Counted from the stretch's first letter, positions 25,822-37,250 are shown. The stretch is DNA of 64,000 nucleotides from Chimonanthus salicifolius (GCA_013350335.1 CM023533.1:32904869-32968868), one strand, 5' to 3'. Translations and numbers: made by a program. Notes: generated by a model not told the origin, from the sequence alone.

Positions 25822-26558
25822 TCTTGAGGAACAGCCAGTCATTTTCCTCCTCCTTTACCTTAGAAATGAAATAGATTTTTTTTATGTGTTCACTTCGGGA
25901 TTAATTTGCATTAGTCTAATTTTGTAGGGAAAAACCCAATGTTATCTGAACCGGACAGGAGGGTTCAACCGTAACGGACAGTTCTACGGTTCAGTTATGA
26001 CGAAACACCGGCCTTGATATTTTTATCAAACCGTTAACTGCTGTTTTAAAATTATTATTTTTTAATTTCAAAATGAGTGACACTCCCATTAAATAAATAA
26101 TTTTATATTCAATGCCCCAATGGGCCAGCCTCAAAAGATTCGAGAATATCTGATTCTTTTAACAAATAACCTTACGTAGATAAATATTCAATTCTCATTA
26201 AATGTACTTTCCATCCGTACCATTAGATTTTTATACTTTAAAGTGAAACGAAAAGTAAAAAAAAGAGAGAGAAAGTGCCTATGACAAGGGATTAAAGTGG
26301 GCTGCATACAAAAAATAAAAATAGTTTACAGACGTTAAAATTTAAGAAGGTTAAATTATGAATAATTAATTTAATTAAAAAATGAAATTTAAAACGTCAG
26401 ATTTGTGATTAAAGCATTCCAGCAAGTCTAGCACACTACACTACAGGGGTCAAAATATCGGTCCGCAATATTATTCTCTCTCTTGGTGATTTTTATTTTA
26501 TTTATTATTTTTTTCATTAAAAATAGAAAAATTACATAAAATTAAGAAAATTATGGAC

Positions 26559-26601
<43 letters not shown>

Positions 26602-26769
26602 TTTAAATATCGGCCATTTACACATTCAAATATTTTTTTTTAAGTTAAAATGATGAAAAAAAAGTAATTACACATTGCAATTTCTCCTAATTATATGAAA
26701 AAGTCTCCAAATCTCTTCAATCAATTTAAAGCTAATCACAGCCAACTATTCATATCAGTAGAAGAAAGA
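25822..26769. other. Intergenic, 3' of the EFR3-like gene
   Basis: Very AT-rich. An AT microsatellite lies at 26562-26597, and a stretch at 25930-26040 has words such as gaaccgga, aaccgtaac and acggttcag that resemble the GAACCG-type repeats at 44290-44440. No gene seen. Confidence 0.5.
26562..26597. repeat. (AT)n microsatellite
   Basis: About 18 AT units. Confidence 0.95.
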
Positions 26770-26774
26770 ATGAA

Positions 26775-27297
26775 TGTAACAATCCGTCCCTTCAGCACAA
26801 TATTATCCGCTTTGGGTTCCATGTGGGGCGACCCGTATAACTTTGCATTGGATCTGGCCCACAAGACTAGGCCTGAAAGGCCATGTGATGGAGAGGGGTT
26901 TTGCCTCCTCATATATAGCCTCCTCCACCCAACTCCACAACCGATGTGGGACTTGGGTGGAGTGCTACAATTCACCCCCTTTAAGACCAGAGCCGTCCCC
27001 GACTTTGTCATGTCACACTGACAAGGGGTCTACACAAGCAACACAACACAGAAGGGTAGAGGGCCTATATAGTCCGAGTCTTGAACCGTGCTATGATACC
27101 AATTGTAACAATCCGTCCTTTCAACATAATATTGTCCGCTTTGGGCCCCACGTGGGCGGCCCGCATGGCTTTACATTGGGCCTGGCCCACATGACCAGGC
27201 CCAAAAGGCCTTGTGATGGAGAGGGACTTTGTCTCCTCATATATAGTCCCCTCCACCCAACTCCACAACGGATGTGGGACCTGAATGGAGTGCTACA
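26775..27297 (-). mobile_element. TRIM-2 with perfect 5-bp target duplication
   Basis: Terminal repeats at 26775-26969 and 27104-27297 both start TGTAACAATCCGTCC and end GTGCTACA. Reading the minus strand, the primer-binding site (ttggtatcatagcacgg) adjoins the 27104 repeat and the purine tract (ttaaagggggtg) adjoins the 26969 repeat, which sets the orientation. Identical atgaa at 26770-26774 and 27298-27302 marks the insertion. The interior of 134 bp is non-coding. Confidence 0.92.
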
Positions 27298-27719
27298 ATG
27301 AAAAGAAGAAAAAAATAAATGGAAATATCAAAATGACCAAACCATGTGCAATTGAACAAAATGGAAAGAAATCAAGCAGTGGACGAAAATCACCCTGTAT
27401 CAAACTTCTCCATTTATAGACTATGATTCCATTTAAATTTCTCTGTCAAATAAATACGAAAATCACTCTCCTAAACCCTAATGATCCCTAATTATCTTGT
27501 AAATCACAACTACATAGCCAAAATTTTGGGTAAAGCATGTGATAAAATTTGAGTTGAAATTTTGGAAACCCACCCATTAATGAAAACACACTCAATTAAT
27601 GGCTCAATTTAAATTGAAATATTAGCTAATAAGATCACAAACGTAACATTTTTTTCCTTTTAAAAAATTAGGTGATTTATATGTCGTTATATCTATATTG
27701 TTTTTTTTTTAATAAAAAT

Positions 27720-27895
27720 TTGATATTAATAATATCAGCTGATATCGGTCCGATATATATCGCCGATATATCAACTATATTGGCCAATATTTAAACTGGA
27801 TGGCTAATACATATCATATCAGCCGATATATATCGATCTAAAAAATTCGATATATATTGGCCTATATGATGCATATAGGCCGATATTCACAACTC
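27720..27895. repeat. Degenerate (C)GGCCGATAT-type palindrome cluster
   Basis: Repeated words of the form gatatcggtccgatat, gccgatatat, tcagccgatatatatcgat and taggccgatatt. Same sequence flavour as the inverted-repeat element at 44177-44646; borders unclear. Confidence 0.6.
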
Positions 27896-28010
27896 AACTC
27901 AGCTTCAGTGCACAACGAAAGCGGCTCTTTGTTTTCAATAGAGCTGATGGCATTCATGTAGTTATTTTTACTTAAAGAGTTTTTTTGCGAATGAGTTGAG
28001 CGGGAGTGAG

Positions 28011-28470
28011 AGACAGAGCATGTGACAAAGAGAATAAGACTAAGCATGTTCAGGTCCAGCCTAACTATAAGGCAAGTTAGGTTTGGGCCTTAGGCATCTA
28101 TTTATAAAAAGGGCCCCACTCCTATTTTAATTGCATGGTGTACTGAATGGGATTGAAAGACAGAGCATGTGGAAAAGGAGACAAGGCTAAGCATATTTAG
28201 GTCCACCCTAACTATAAGGCAAGTTAGGCCTGGGCCTTAGGCCTCCATTTAAAAGGGCCCTACTCCTATTTTGATTGCATGGTGGACTGAATGGGATTGA
28301 GAGACAGAGCATATGGAAAAGGGGACAAGACTAAGCATGTTCAGGTCCACCCTAACTATAAGGCCTGGGCCTTTGAAAAAGGCCCCACTCCTATTATGAT
28401 TGCATGGTGGAGTAGATGAGATTGAGAGACAGAGCATGTGGAAAAATGGACATGTCTAAGCCTGTTTGGC
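28011..28470. repeat. Tandemly multiplied hAT-like 5' terminus
   Basis: Units start agacagagcat at 28011, 28158, 28302 and 28437 (the last partial), with periods of 147, 144 and 135. The first three contain caggtccagcctaactataaggc, then gggccttagg and agggcccca. That order resembles the terminus of the hAT element at 34326 (cagggccggccctagctat...gcctagggcccc). I infer a decayed hAT end that was amplified in tandem. Confidence 0.7.
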
Positions 28471-29219
28471 TTAGATGAAAAATGGTAAAACCATTTGCAA
28501 TGGGAGGAAATGCAAAGTATTCAAATTTTGAGGGATTTGTCAAGAGTTTTTTCTTTTCTTTTTTGAATTATGATAAGATATTTGGTAATAAATACTCTAC
28601 AATTGAAATGAGACTAGTTTTAGTAGAGGTATTCATCGAGAGTTAGGACATAGTTTTAGAAAATACTCAATCATTCAACTGAAGATCTCCAATTTTGATC
28701 ATAGACCTAAAAGATCTTTCATCTAATAAGTGGATCAAATGTTTCAAAAATTACATACGTTGGCAAAGAGATATAAGGGGTGGAAAGCTAGAAAAATTCA
28801 ATAATTTCAAGTACTCAAGAGTCAAGAGGGGCTTCTTCTGTTGATAAAATAAGCAATTGATTAAAGTACTTTAGATGAGGGGAATATATTTCAAGGGATT
28901 CTCCTAGTCATTTCTGGCATTTTCTGTGGGTGTTGATTTGTGAATTTGTTGCGATGGGATTTCGGATTATTTTGTGCTTCTTTTGGTTTAAGTTCGTGCC
29001 TATAAATTTTATTTAATAATATATTTCCTCTATGCAAATCATGCTGTGACTTTTAATTTAAAGATCTTTGGTGAATTGGTAGAATAATAGAGAACATTGT
29101 AACCATTCATCAATTCTCTTTTTTTCACAGTGTCATGTTCTATTGTTCTTTAACCTTTCAATTTAGCTCATTTTAATTTTTCATTAATTTAAAGACTAAA
29201 TGAATTAATCATATTTGCT

Positions 29220-30440
29220 GCGACTTATAAACACCAGACTTTTTGCCTTTACACACCCGATTCTGAATTTTCATGGTAAATTACTATTATACCACTACGT
29301 TTTTACTTATTCGAACGAACTGCTAGTTTATTTTGGTATTCATTCAAATGAATGCCTGAAGTGTAAATTTAGTTCATTCGAACTAATGGGCTGAACAATA
29401 TTCCGTGTTACTGTTCAGTCCATTTGTTCGAATAAACGGATGGTTCATTCGAACCACTTCCTGATACAGTATCCGCACAGTAATGCATAGTTCATTATTT
29501 AAATAATAAAATCTCTTTTAAAATTTTAAAGTTATTTTTTAAGCACTGTGTATTTTTAAAATTTCTCAAACTGAATATCTGGACTAATTACGATAACCTG
29601 ATAAAAATACTTTAAGAGTTCAAGGTCTTTTGACACTTCCAAATGCTTAAAACACAGTATTTTACAAATAAGAGTATCCATCGGCTGTGCCGAAAACACG
29701 TTTAAGAGTGTCAAAAGACCTTGAACTCTTAATGTATTTTTATCAGGTTATCGTAATTAGTCTGGATATTGAATTTGAGAAATTTTGGAAATACACAGTG
29801 CTTAAAACATAACGGTCTATCTTCCACATGTTACAGTAATGCATAGTGCATTAGTTAAATAATAAAATCTCCTTTAAAACTTTAAAGTTATTTTTTAAGC
29901 ACTGTGTATTTTCAAAATTTCTCAAATTGAATATCTGGACTAATTACGATAACCTGATAAAAACATTTTAAGAGTTCAATGTCTTTTGACACTCCCAAAT
30001 ATGTTTTGGGCACAGTCAAGGGATATCCTAATTTGTAAAACACTGTGTTTTAAGCATTTAGGAGTGTCAAAAGACCTTAAAGTATTTTTATCATGTTATT
30101 GTAATTAGTCATGATACTCAATTTGAGAAATTTTAGAAATACATAGTGCTTAAAAAATAACTTTAAAGTTTTAAATGAGCTTTTATTATTTAAATAATGT
30201 ACTACTGTACCATGGTTCGAATGAACTACGAATGGACTTAGCCATTCATTCGATGAATGCACCATTGTATCATTGTTCGACTGAACTTCACCATTCGTTC
30301 GAATGAATAATTTAACGAATGCCGAAATGAATTGACAGTTCGTTCCAATAAGCGAAAAACGCGGGAGCGGAATGGAAATTTCACTTTAAAATCTAAAAAC
30401 GGACGTGTAGAGACAGAAAAGTCGGGTGTATGTAAGTCGC
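29220..30440. mobile_element. Fold-back (long inverted repeat) element, left copy
   Basis: Ends are inverted: gcgacttataaacaccagac at 29220 and its near complement (gtcgggtgtatgtaagtcgc) ending 30440. The similarity continues inward over acgtttttacttattcgaacgaact-like sequence. Inside are two successive hairpins, at about 29510-29815 and 29870-30165. The arms carry ttaagcactgtgtattt, attacgataacctgataaaa and aaggtcttttgacac, each followed by its complement. No coding capacity. The right end lies about 215 bp before the P450 start codon. Confidence 0.85.
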
Positions 30441-30509
30441 GCCTTATATTTTAGCAAAACATGAATACAAAAATTTAATTAGTAATTTTATATCTCAAAA
30501 AGTAAGAAA

Positions 30510-30655
30510 AATAGATTTTAGATAATTTTATTATTATATATAATTAAAATTTTAATTAATTATTATTTATAATAATATATTAAATATATTATTATAAATA
30601 CCAAGAAGGCCATAGACCTCAACGTGTGTCGAGCCGGCCTCGGTAGGGATAGAGT
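30510..30655 (+). promoter_or_regulatory. P450 core promoter within a hAT-like terminus
   Basis: A TATAAATA motif at 30593-30600 lies 56 bp before the ATG. From about 30510 the sequence resembles 46546-46660 (tattatatataattaaaattttaatta, then aagaaggcc and tagacctcaac), which is the end of the hAT-like element at 45985-46669. The words gagccggcctcg at about 30631-30642 resemble an eroded cagggccggccctg terminus. The TATA call is by motif and distance only. Confidence 0.55.
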
Positions 30656-31546
30656 ATGGATTACCTAACCGTGTTCTTGTTGATTTCCTTCATCTGGGTA
30701 TTGAACCATCTCTTCCTCCTTGCAAGAAAGAGGTCTAGTAATGGTGGCAGACTCCCACCGGGCCCTCTTTCCCTTCCCATTGTCGGCAACCTCTTCAAAC
30801 TCGGCCACAGACCCAACGAGTCACTTGCCGACCTCGCCAAAATATACGGCCCATTGATGACTCTCAAGCTTGGCAGCAAAACAGCAGTGGTTGTTTCATC
30901 CTCAGCCGTGGCCCAACAAGTCCTCCAGAAGAAGGATCAGATCTTTGCAGGTAGACCAGTTCGCGATTCTATTCGAGCCCTTCAGCATCACGAAGCATCC
31001 CCTGTTTGGTTGCAACCAGACTGGCGTTGGAGGCGGCTTCGAACGCTCTGCAACACCCAGCTATTCACCACCCAAAGACTAGATTCCAAGCTAGAGCTCC
31101 GTCGGCAGAAGGTGCAAGAACTGCTTGCTCATCTACGTGAGAAGTATGAGAGACAAGAAGCAGTGGATGTTGGTCAGGTTGCTTTCTCCACCATCCTCAA
31201 TTTGGTGTCTAACACTATATTTTCAGTCGATTTGGTTGATTTCAAGTCTGAGACTGGACAAGAATTCAAGGATGTAATGTGGCGGATAATGGAAGATGGA
31301 GGGAAACCAAATATGGCAGACTACTTTCCATGGCTCAAGTGGGTGGATCCACATGGCGCAAGGCGGCGAATGACGGCAAATATCAGAAAAATGCATGCAG
31401 TTTTCGATCGAATGATCGACCAGCGACTGCTGTCGAGATCCCTGAATGATTCTAGCAGAAGAAATGATTTCCTGGATGCGATTCTCGACCAGAATCAAGA
31501 GACCGGAATTGAGCTCAAGCGCCATGAAATCAAAGCTTTGCTCGTG
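30656..31546 (+). CDS. CYP76: Cytochrome P450, CYP76 type, exon 1
   Basis: Encodes residues 1-297 of a heme monooxygenase of the ER membrane. In order: an N-terminal membrane anchor (about 3-25), the Pro-rich hinge PPGPLSLPIVGNLFKLG (about 35-51), helix-C WRxxR (WRRLR, about 125), and FPWLKWVDPHGARRRM (about 224-239). The exon ends KALLV at a GT donor (31547). CYP76 enzymes hydroxylate monoterpenols such as geraniol, or alkaloid and phenolic substrates; the substrate here cannot be read from sequence. The start codon is the first Met and is followed at once by the anchor. No stop or frameshift is present. Confidence 0.93.
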
Positions 31547-32141
31547 GTACTTTTTATTAAATTCACATATTCTCTATCTTTCTCGCTGTTTTTTCCCATC
31601 AAATTGCTAAAGCTGGGCTAAAAGGGTCAATGCTCTTTTCTTTTTTATTTTCCAAATTCTAATAATATATTAATGGTAGACTGATTTCCTCTTTTGTGAT
31701 TCCTTTCTCTAGAATTGAGGTAAATTCTCTCTCATTAATATTGTTTATATAAGAAATACAAACTCTTTTAAAGGGAAAATAATCAATCAATAAATCAATT
31801 ACAATCCAGTAATTGAAAAACTGTCAAATAATTGAACTAAGAGAGGAATTGCCTTTAATAATGTCATCCCGATCATCATCCAAGTAGTTAAGTTTTTCAT
31901 TTTTTTACACAACCTCGGCACTTGCAATAATAATTCTCAATCACACTATAATTCATCATTCTTAATTTCTTGTCTTAAAACTTTAACTAAATCATCTTAA
32001 AATGTATTTAGACACTGATGTTTTTATTAACAATACACACCATCTCACAATATATTGAATTTTTTTTTTATTATGATAAATTAAAAGGATGTGAAAATCA
32101 AAATAGCAAAAACATCAATTTATTATGAGCCAGTAGCCATG
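31547..32141. other. Start of the P450 intron
   Basis: Normal donor (GTACTT) followed by AT-rich DNA. Nothing further recognised. Confidence 0.6.
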
Positions 32142-32480
32142 TTAGAGAAATGTTATTTTAGAGAGACCAAAATGATGTCCCAAGTATAGGATAACTCGAC
32201 AGCAGTGGGCGGAATTACCCAATCGACACCAAATCTTTTGCACCACAGAGGTCCAAACTGTAGAGGAGAAGAAACAATAGATGAGGAGATGATTTGTCTC
32301 TTCCAAGACATGGAAGTAGAAGGGACAAACATTGATAATGGTTCTTCCTCTATTGCACAAGTTATCTTGAGTCTTTATTTTCCCTAGGCCTAGCAGTCCT
32401 ACAAGAAGCAAAGAGCACGTGGAGGGATTTTGGATGTCCAAATGACTGAATTAACGATAGCAGGAGTAGATTGGTTGTGT
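32142..32480 (-). pseudogene. LINE 3' fragment, copy E
   Basis: The minus-strand ORF has the zinc-binding LINE region in decayed form (VCPFYFHVLEETNHLLIYCFFSS, with Cys and His spacing as in copies B and F). No tail or RT. It lies inside the P450 intron. Confidence 0.7.
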
Positions 32481-32795
32481 AATTCTGTGGCTCAAGAAGG
32501 TGCCCCACACAACAAGTCATTCTTTGATTTTTTTTTTTCTCCCTGCTTTAAGGGTTCTCCACCATGTTCAACTGGTTGGCTTGGAGACTCTAATTAGTTT
32601 TTGAATAGTGAGAAAGAAAAATTCTCCACATTCCCTACTATGGAGGCTACTATATGAGTATATTTCATTTATTTCGTATAAAAATGTTAAACTTCTTTGA
32701 AAATTGTAATTTTACTTATATATAGTGTGGCAACTTTTTTCATTTATCTTTTTTAAGGGTAAATATGCTTACACAGCGTTTTGTTTCATGTTACA

Positions 32796-32973
32796 TTTTT
32801 TTTAGAACGAAGGAGGGAAAATCTCCTTGAAACTCCTAGGGTTAAGTTAGTTCTCCTAAAACCTCACTTCAGGTGACGTCCCCCACTTACACAGGATAAC
32901 CACCGGTTAATACTATAGACACTCAAACTCACAACCTCTCACTTTTTGAAGCGACCAGTTGAGCTATCCCATG
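32796..32973 (-). mobile_element. tRNA-derived SINE
   Basis: On the minus strand the head reads gggatagctcaactggt (A-box-like) and then ggttgtgagtttgagtg (B-box-like), and the element ends in an A run (poly(T) at 32796-32803). This is the layout of plant Pol III SINEs. It lies inside the P450 intron. Confidence 0.7.
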
Positions 32974-33269
32974 TTGGATATTTTGTTTGAATCTTATATG
33001 GGAAAGAGCTTTCCCTTTCTACCCTTCTTTAAATACACCTCCTCTCTTTAAATCTTTCCTATCTACCTCTCTCCGTCTTTCCCATAGTGGAACACTGGAA
33101 CTAAAAGTCTCCAATTCCTCTTTATTGTGACACCACCCTTGCCCATCTCGTCCATCACTAACGACAACAGTCGTAATCAAATCATCGGCCTGCCAATTCT
33201 GATGCCCTGACATATGGTAGAATGCATAATGAAGTGATGAATCCCAAGTCATTTTCACCACCCTAACTC

Positions 33270-33720
33270 CCTAGAAAATTTCGGCTGAAACTCACCCTCC
33301 AAAGACACTGCAGATTCCCTAAATTTGGAAGGAATAGATCCAGTAAACCTGTTGTGGCCAAAATAAATTCCTTGGACCCTAGAGGCGTTGAACAATGAAG
33401 TTGGTATGGGCCCTGTAAATTGGTTTCCACCCACATATAAGCTCTCCAAATTGGGTAATGTGATTCCTATGTCGCGAGGTATGCGTCCTTGCAGTCGATT
33501 AACCATGCAATCCATAGTGACGATCGATGATATATTGAAAATCAGGGGAGGAATCGTACCTGAAAGTTGATTTTCATTTACCTGAAAGGATCTTAAGATT
33601 GACAATCTACTCAGATCATTAGGGATGCTTCCCTGTAGACCATTTTGTGATAGATCAAGGATAGTAAGAGATGAAAGGTTGTCGAGTGACGGGAAATGCC
33701 ACCATTAAAGTTGTTGCCAC
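33270..33720 (-). pseudogene. LRR receptor-kinase fragment (LRR-XII-like)
   Basis: Minus strand: five to six LRR units, for example LTILDLSQNGLQGSIP, FQVNENQLSGTIPPLIFN, LESLYVGGNQFTGPIPTSL and IYFGHNRFTGSIP. The repeat period of 24-25 with LxGxIP ends is that of plant extracellular LRRs. There is no signal peptide, membrane segment or kinase. Coding decays at both ends. It is antisense in the P450 intron and adjoins the bHLH fragment. Confidence 0.85.
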
Positions 33721-33885
33721 CGGATTGCCTAGGGAAACGACAGTGCGTTTAGGAAGTCTTATAGCAAAGGACATTGCCAAGAACAGAAGCATACATTAGC
33801 ACTTCCACCATACAACTTCATCATTCATGAAACCATATCTGCTGCACCTCAACACCCATATACTACTTCTCACCCCACAGAAATA

Positions 33886-34170
33886 ATGGCTAATGGGCTG
33901 CATAATTCACATTTCAACCACTTCGACATGTTCATTAATAGTGGCAACATGGAACGTTCGTCTGTGTCCACCGGTACAAGTCGAATTTGGCGGTGCAAGG
34001 TCGGGGGAAGAAAAAGAGAAGGTCCAGGGTCTGCAGGAACAGAGAGGAAGCAGAGACCCAGAGAATAACCCACATTGCCGTCGAGCGCAACCGTCGGAAA
34101 CTGATGAATGAACATCTTGTCGTCTTGCGCTCCTTCATGTCGGAGTCCTATGTAGAGAGGGAGATGCCAC
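33886..34170 (+). pseudogene. Truncated bHLH transcription-factor fragment
   Basis: From 33987 the frame gives a basic region and helix 1: [17 protein letters not shown] and [12 protein letters not shown], with the His-Glu-Arg E-box contacts. This is the style of the SPCH/MUTE/FAMA and bHLH70/96 group. The conserved continuation after YVE(R) is lost and the upstream part needs another frame, so it is broken. It ends about 75 bp before the copia element and lies in the P450 intron. Confidence 0.85.
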
Positions 34171-34248
34171 TTGAACGGAACTCTGTTCCGAGTTTCCTTC
34201 TGTCAGATCCAACCAGTCTTCCTATTTCTTGGTTTCTAACACTGTGTT

Positions 34249-35890
34249 TGTTGTGGGTCAGCCCCACTTATGGGCCTATTGGACTTAGGCCCAGTAGGGT
34301 GACTTATATCTTATTGTATTCATGTCAGGGCCGGCCCTAGCTATAGGCGAAGTAGGCGGTCGCCTAGGGCCCCCAAATAAGGAGGGCCCCCAAGTCCATA
34401 AGCTCCTTTACAATATGGTAAATAGTTAATAATGTGTAAATGAAGCACAAATTTATTTTTGTCCAACTGGTTAGAGTTGTCTTTGTACGAATTCCAGACT
34501 TGGGATCAAATCTGGGTTGCGTTAATAAATTTTTTTATTTCTATTAAGTTATTTAATAATAAATGAAAAATAACAATAATTTAAATTAATACTACTTGAA
34601 ATCATTTGACTATTTTTAACTATTTCGAATTTAAAACACTAAAATTGAAAATTTATATATTGATAAATTGTGTTATTTCTATTAAGTTATTTAATAATAA
34701 TAATGAAAAATAACAATAATTTGAATTAATACTACTTGAAATCATTTGACTATTTTTAACTATTTCGAATCTATAACACCCAAAATTGAAAATTTATATA
34801 TTGATAATTTTTCTACTCAATTTAAAGAGTAGGTTTCTTAAAAAATTAAAATAATGATAGTAACAATCATAATAATTATCATTATAATCCTCATTTTATT
34901 GAGTTTAATAATAATAATAAAATAATTTTAATTAATAAAGAATCTTTTAAAATATATCTATCATCTAAATAAAGAGAAAGAGAAATCTATATTGAGTTGA
35001 TAATTTTAAATTAAAAATAATTTAAAGCTTTTAAAATTTGAAGAGATGAAAAAACATAACTTTATTCATTTGATAAATGTAGATTTTATTAGAAATAATA
35101 TACAAGTATAAATCATTATAATTAAGATAATTTTTATTTTTTAATTTTTAAAAATACAGAAAAATTGAAAAATAAAAATAATAATATCTTCTTTTCAAAT
35201 GAGAATTTGCATTAGTGTCATACTCGAATATGATAAAAGTTATAGTACCAAAAGAATGAATTGCCAAATTATATAAAAAAGAATGAATTGTTGTTTTCCA
35301 AATGCATGAATTGCTTATAAAATAATGTTGATTATACCAGTTACAATTACCTATACAGAAATAAGTTTTTCAAGCTTAAAACTGATAAAATCTTATCTTC
35401 GGTCTACAATGTCATAAGAAAGATTGAATGAATTAACTATCTTATCTATTGAAAAATAAATGTTAAAAAAACTTGAATATAGTAATTTAATTAATAAATT
35501 TGCATCTCAAAATAAGAGTAAATTTTAAATAATACTTTGTTATAAATTTGATTATGATATTTTATTTAGGTTCACACATTGTAAAAAAAAATTGTATGAT
35601 TTTATTTTTTGTGAGTATATAAAGGCCCCATCTTAAAAACTCGCCTAGGGCCCCTGAAATCTCAGGGCCGGCCCTGATTCCTGTGTAAGACACAGGGAGA
35701 GGGATTAGAAAGAGAGTGAGAGACAGAGAGATCTGAGAGGGAGAGACCTTGTAATCCTCTGTACTTGTTTTTCTACATAGTAGATTTCATCTCGCTCCGT
35801 GGACGTAGGCGTTCTAGCCGAACCACGTAAATCTTGTGTCGTGTGATTTGTGTGATTGTGTTTGCATTAATTAATCCCTAATCCCCAACA
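34249..35890 (+). repeat. 5' LTR of the copia element, split by a hAT insertion
   Basis: LTR halves are 34249-34325 and 35685-35890, with the hAT element and the second copy of its 8-bp duplication between them. Starts TGTTGTGGG, ends CCCCAACA. Confidence 0.93.
34326..35676. mobile_element. Non-autonomous hAT element, 1351 bp, inside the LTR
   Basis: Inverted ends cagggccggccct (34326) and agggccggccctg (to 35676), with sub-terminal gcctagggcccc on both sides. The 8-bp target duplication is attcatgt (34318-34325) and attcctgt (35677-35684). The undisturbed 3' LTR shows attcctgt once at the matching site. The interior is AT-rich with no transposase. It contains a tRNA/SINE-like scrap near 34460-34530 and two near-identical blocks near 34540 and 34680. 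Confidence 0.95.
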
Positions 35891-37250
35891 AGTGGTATCA
35901 GAGCAGAAGGTTATCGGATTCAGACAAGGTTCAGTCGAATCAGAATCGGTAAAATCACACAGACCGTCGGAGAACATCGGACGGAAAACCAGCCGCGTCG
36001 GCTGAAGAGGATATTGTTCCAGTCGGTCTTTACATCGACTAAGAAAAAGAAAAAGAAAAAACAAAAACACCGATCTGCTGAGAGCAGGTCGGCTGAAGGG
36101 GCATCAGGTGGAATCGGCGCAAGGATCTGCAAATCTTTGCAAATCGCGGCAGAACAGCAGCAGGCAGCCATTTTTGTTTTTCAGCTTCGAAGGAGAAGAA
36201 CGGTAGTCGACAACCAGATCTAGTCTTAGGGCATCAAACTCACCCAGATCTGAGACTCAGCCAAAGAGAAGAACGCCGGTATTTCGGAGGTAATCGCAAA
36301 TCAGATCTGATCTTTGTATCAAGAAAGGTTCAGATCTGTTACAGAGAAGAAAAAAAAAATCGCAGAAAACTGCAAAGAAAACAGAGGCGATATAAGAAGT
36401 AGGCGACGGCAGATCTCGGTGGACAGATCTGATCGAAGAGCAGTGCGCAGAAGCAGAGAGGCGTAGCCCCATCGCAGGAGCGGCGCGAGTGCTAGAGGCG
36501 ACTGGCAGTCAGCCAGACACCGCAAGAGCCGTTCGAAAAAGGGGTTTCCAGATCTTCTCTATCATCTCAGAACAGCAGATCGGTGCAGATCTGAGGTGTA
36601 ATCGCCAGCAGCCATAACTCTCAGAAAATCTGAGAAGAGAAAGAAACCCAGGAGCAGAGGTTTCCGGCGCAAGAAAGAAAAAAAAAAAAAGGGTTACCGT
36701 GAACTGACGGTTCACAGATGTGAGAAGGGAAAAAAAAATCAGTGGTCCGTAGGACCACCATTTCCTGTACACCCGCGGGACCACCAGTTCAGGTGCACCA
36801 GCGAGACCACCATTTCAGTGCACCCGAGGGACTGCAGATTCAGGTATTCTTGCAGTGGGGAAATCAACGGTCCAGCATTGTTTTGCAGTTTCCGGAGTCA
36901 CCGGGACTCGGAATTGAGATCCGTCTTCGCCTGTACGATCGTGGCAGTGAGATCTACACAGTGACCGGTGTGGATTTAGTTTCTAGAGAGTTGACAGTGA
37001 GCATCAAGCAGTGGCGTTTGTAGAAAGGAGATCAGCTGAGTTCTCTTTTCTCTTATTTTTTCATAACTGTCATTTTTTTACATATTATTCTGCTATGTGT
37101 ATGATTGAACCACCCAAGTGGTGAGGAGTTCGGGGGTATTTGGTTGGATGCCAGTAGTAGATCCCTAGGTTTGTGTAGGGCTACAAATTTACACTGTTGG
37201 TTATTTGCTTCTGCATTTGCACACCAAATTAAACAGATGACAGTGACAGA

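Noticed and set aside
28011..28470. CRISPR-like array
   Set aside because: Units of about 140 bp are contiguous with no spacer-like unique segments, and the genome is clearly eukaryotic.
33019..33261. Minus-strand ORF of 80 codons next to the LRR fragment
   Set aside because: Same strand as the LRR fragment, but no recognisable motif, no LRR continuation and no kinase. Not enough to call a gene.
36742..37023. ORF of 93 codons upstream of gag
   Set aside because: Lies in the copia leader between primer site and gag; its Pro-rich reading comes from short repeats and it has no family match.
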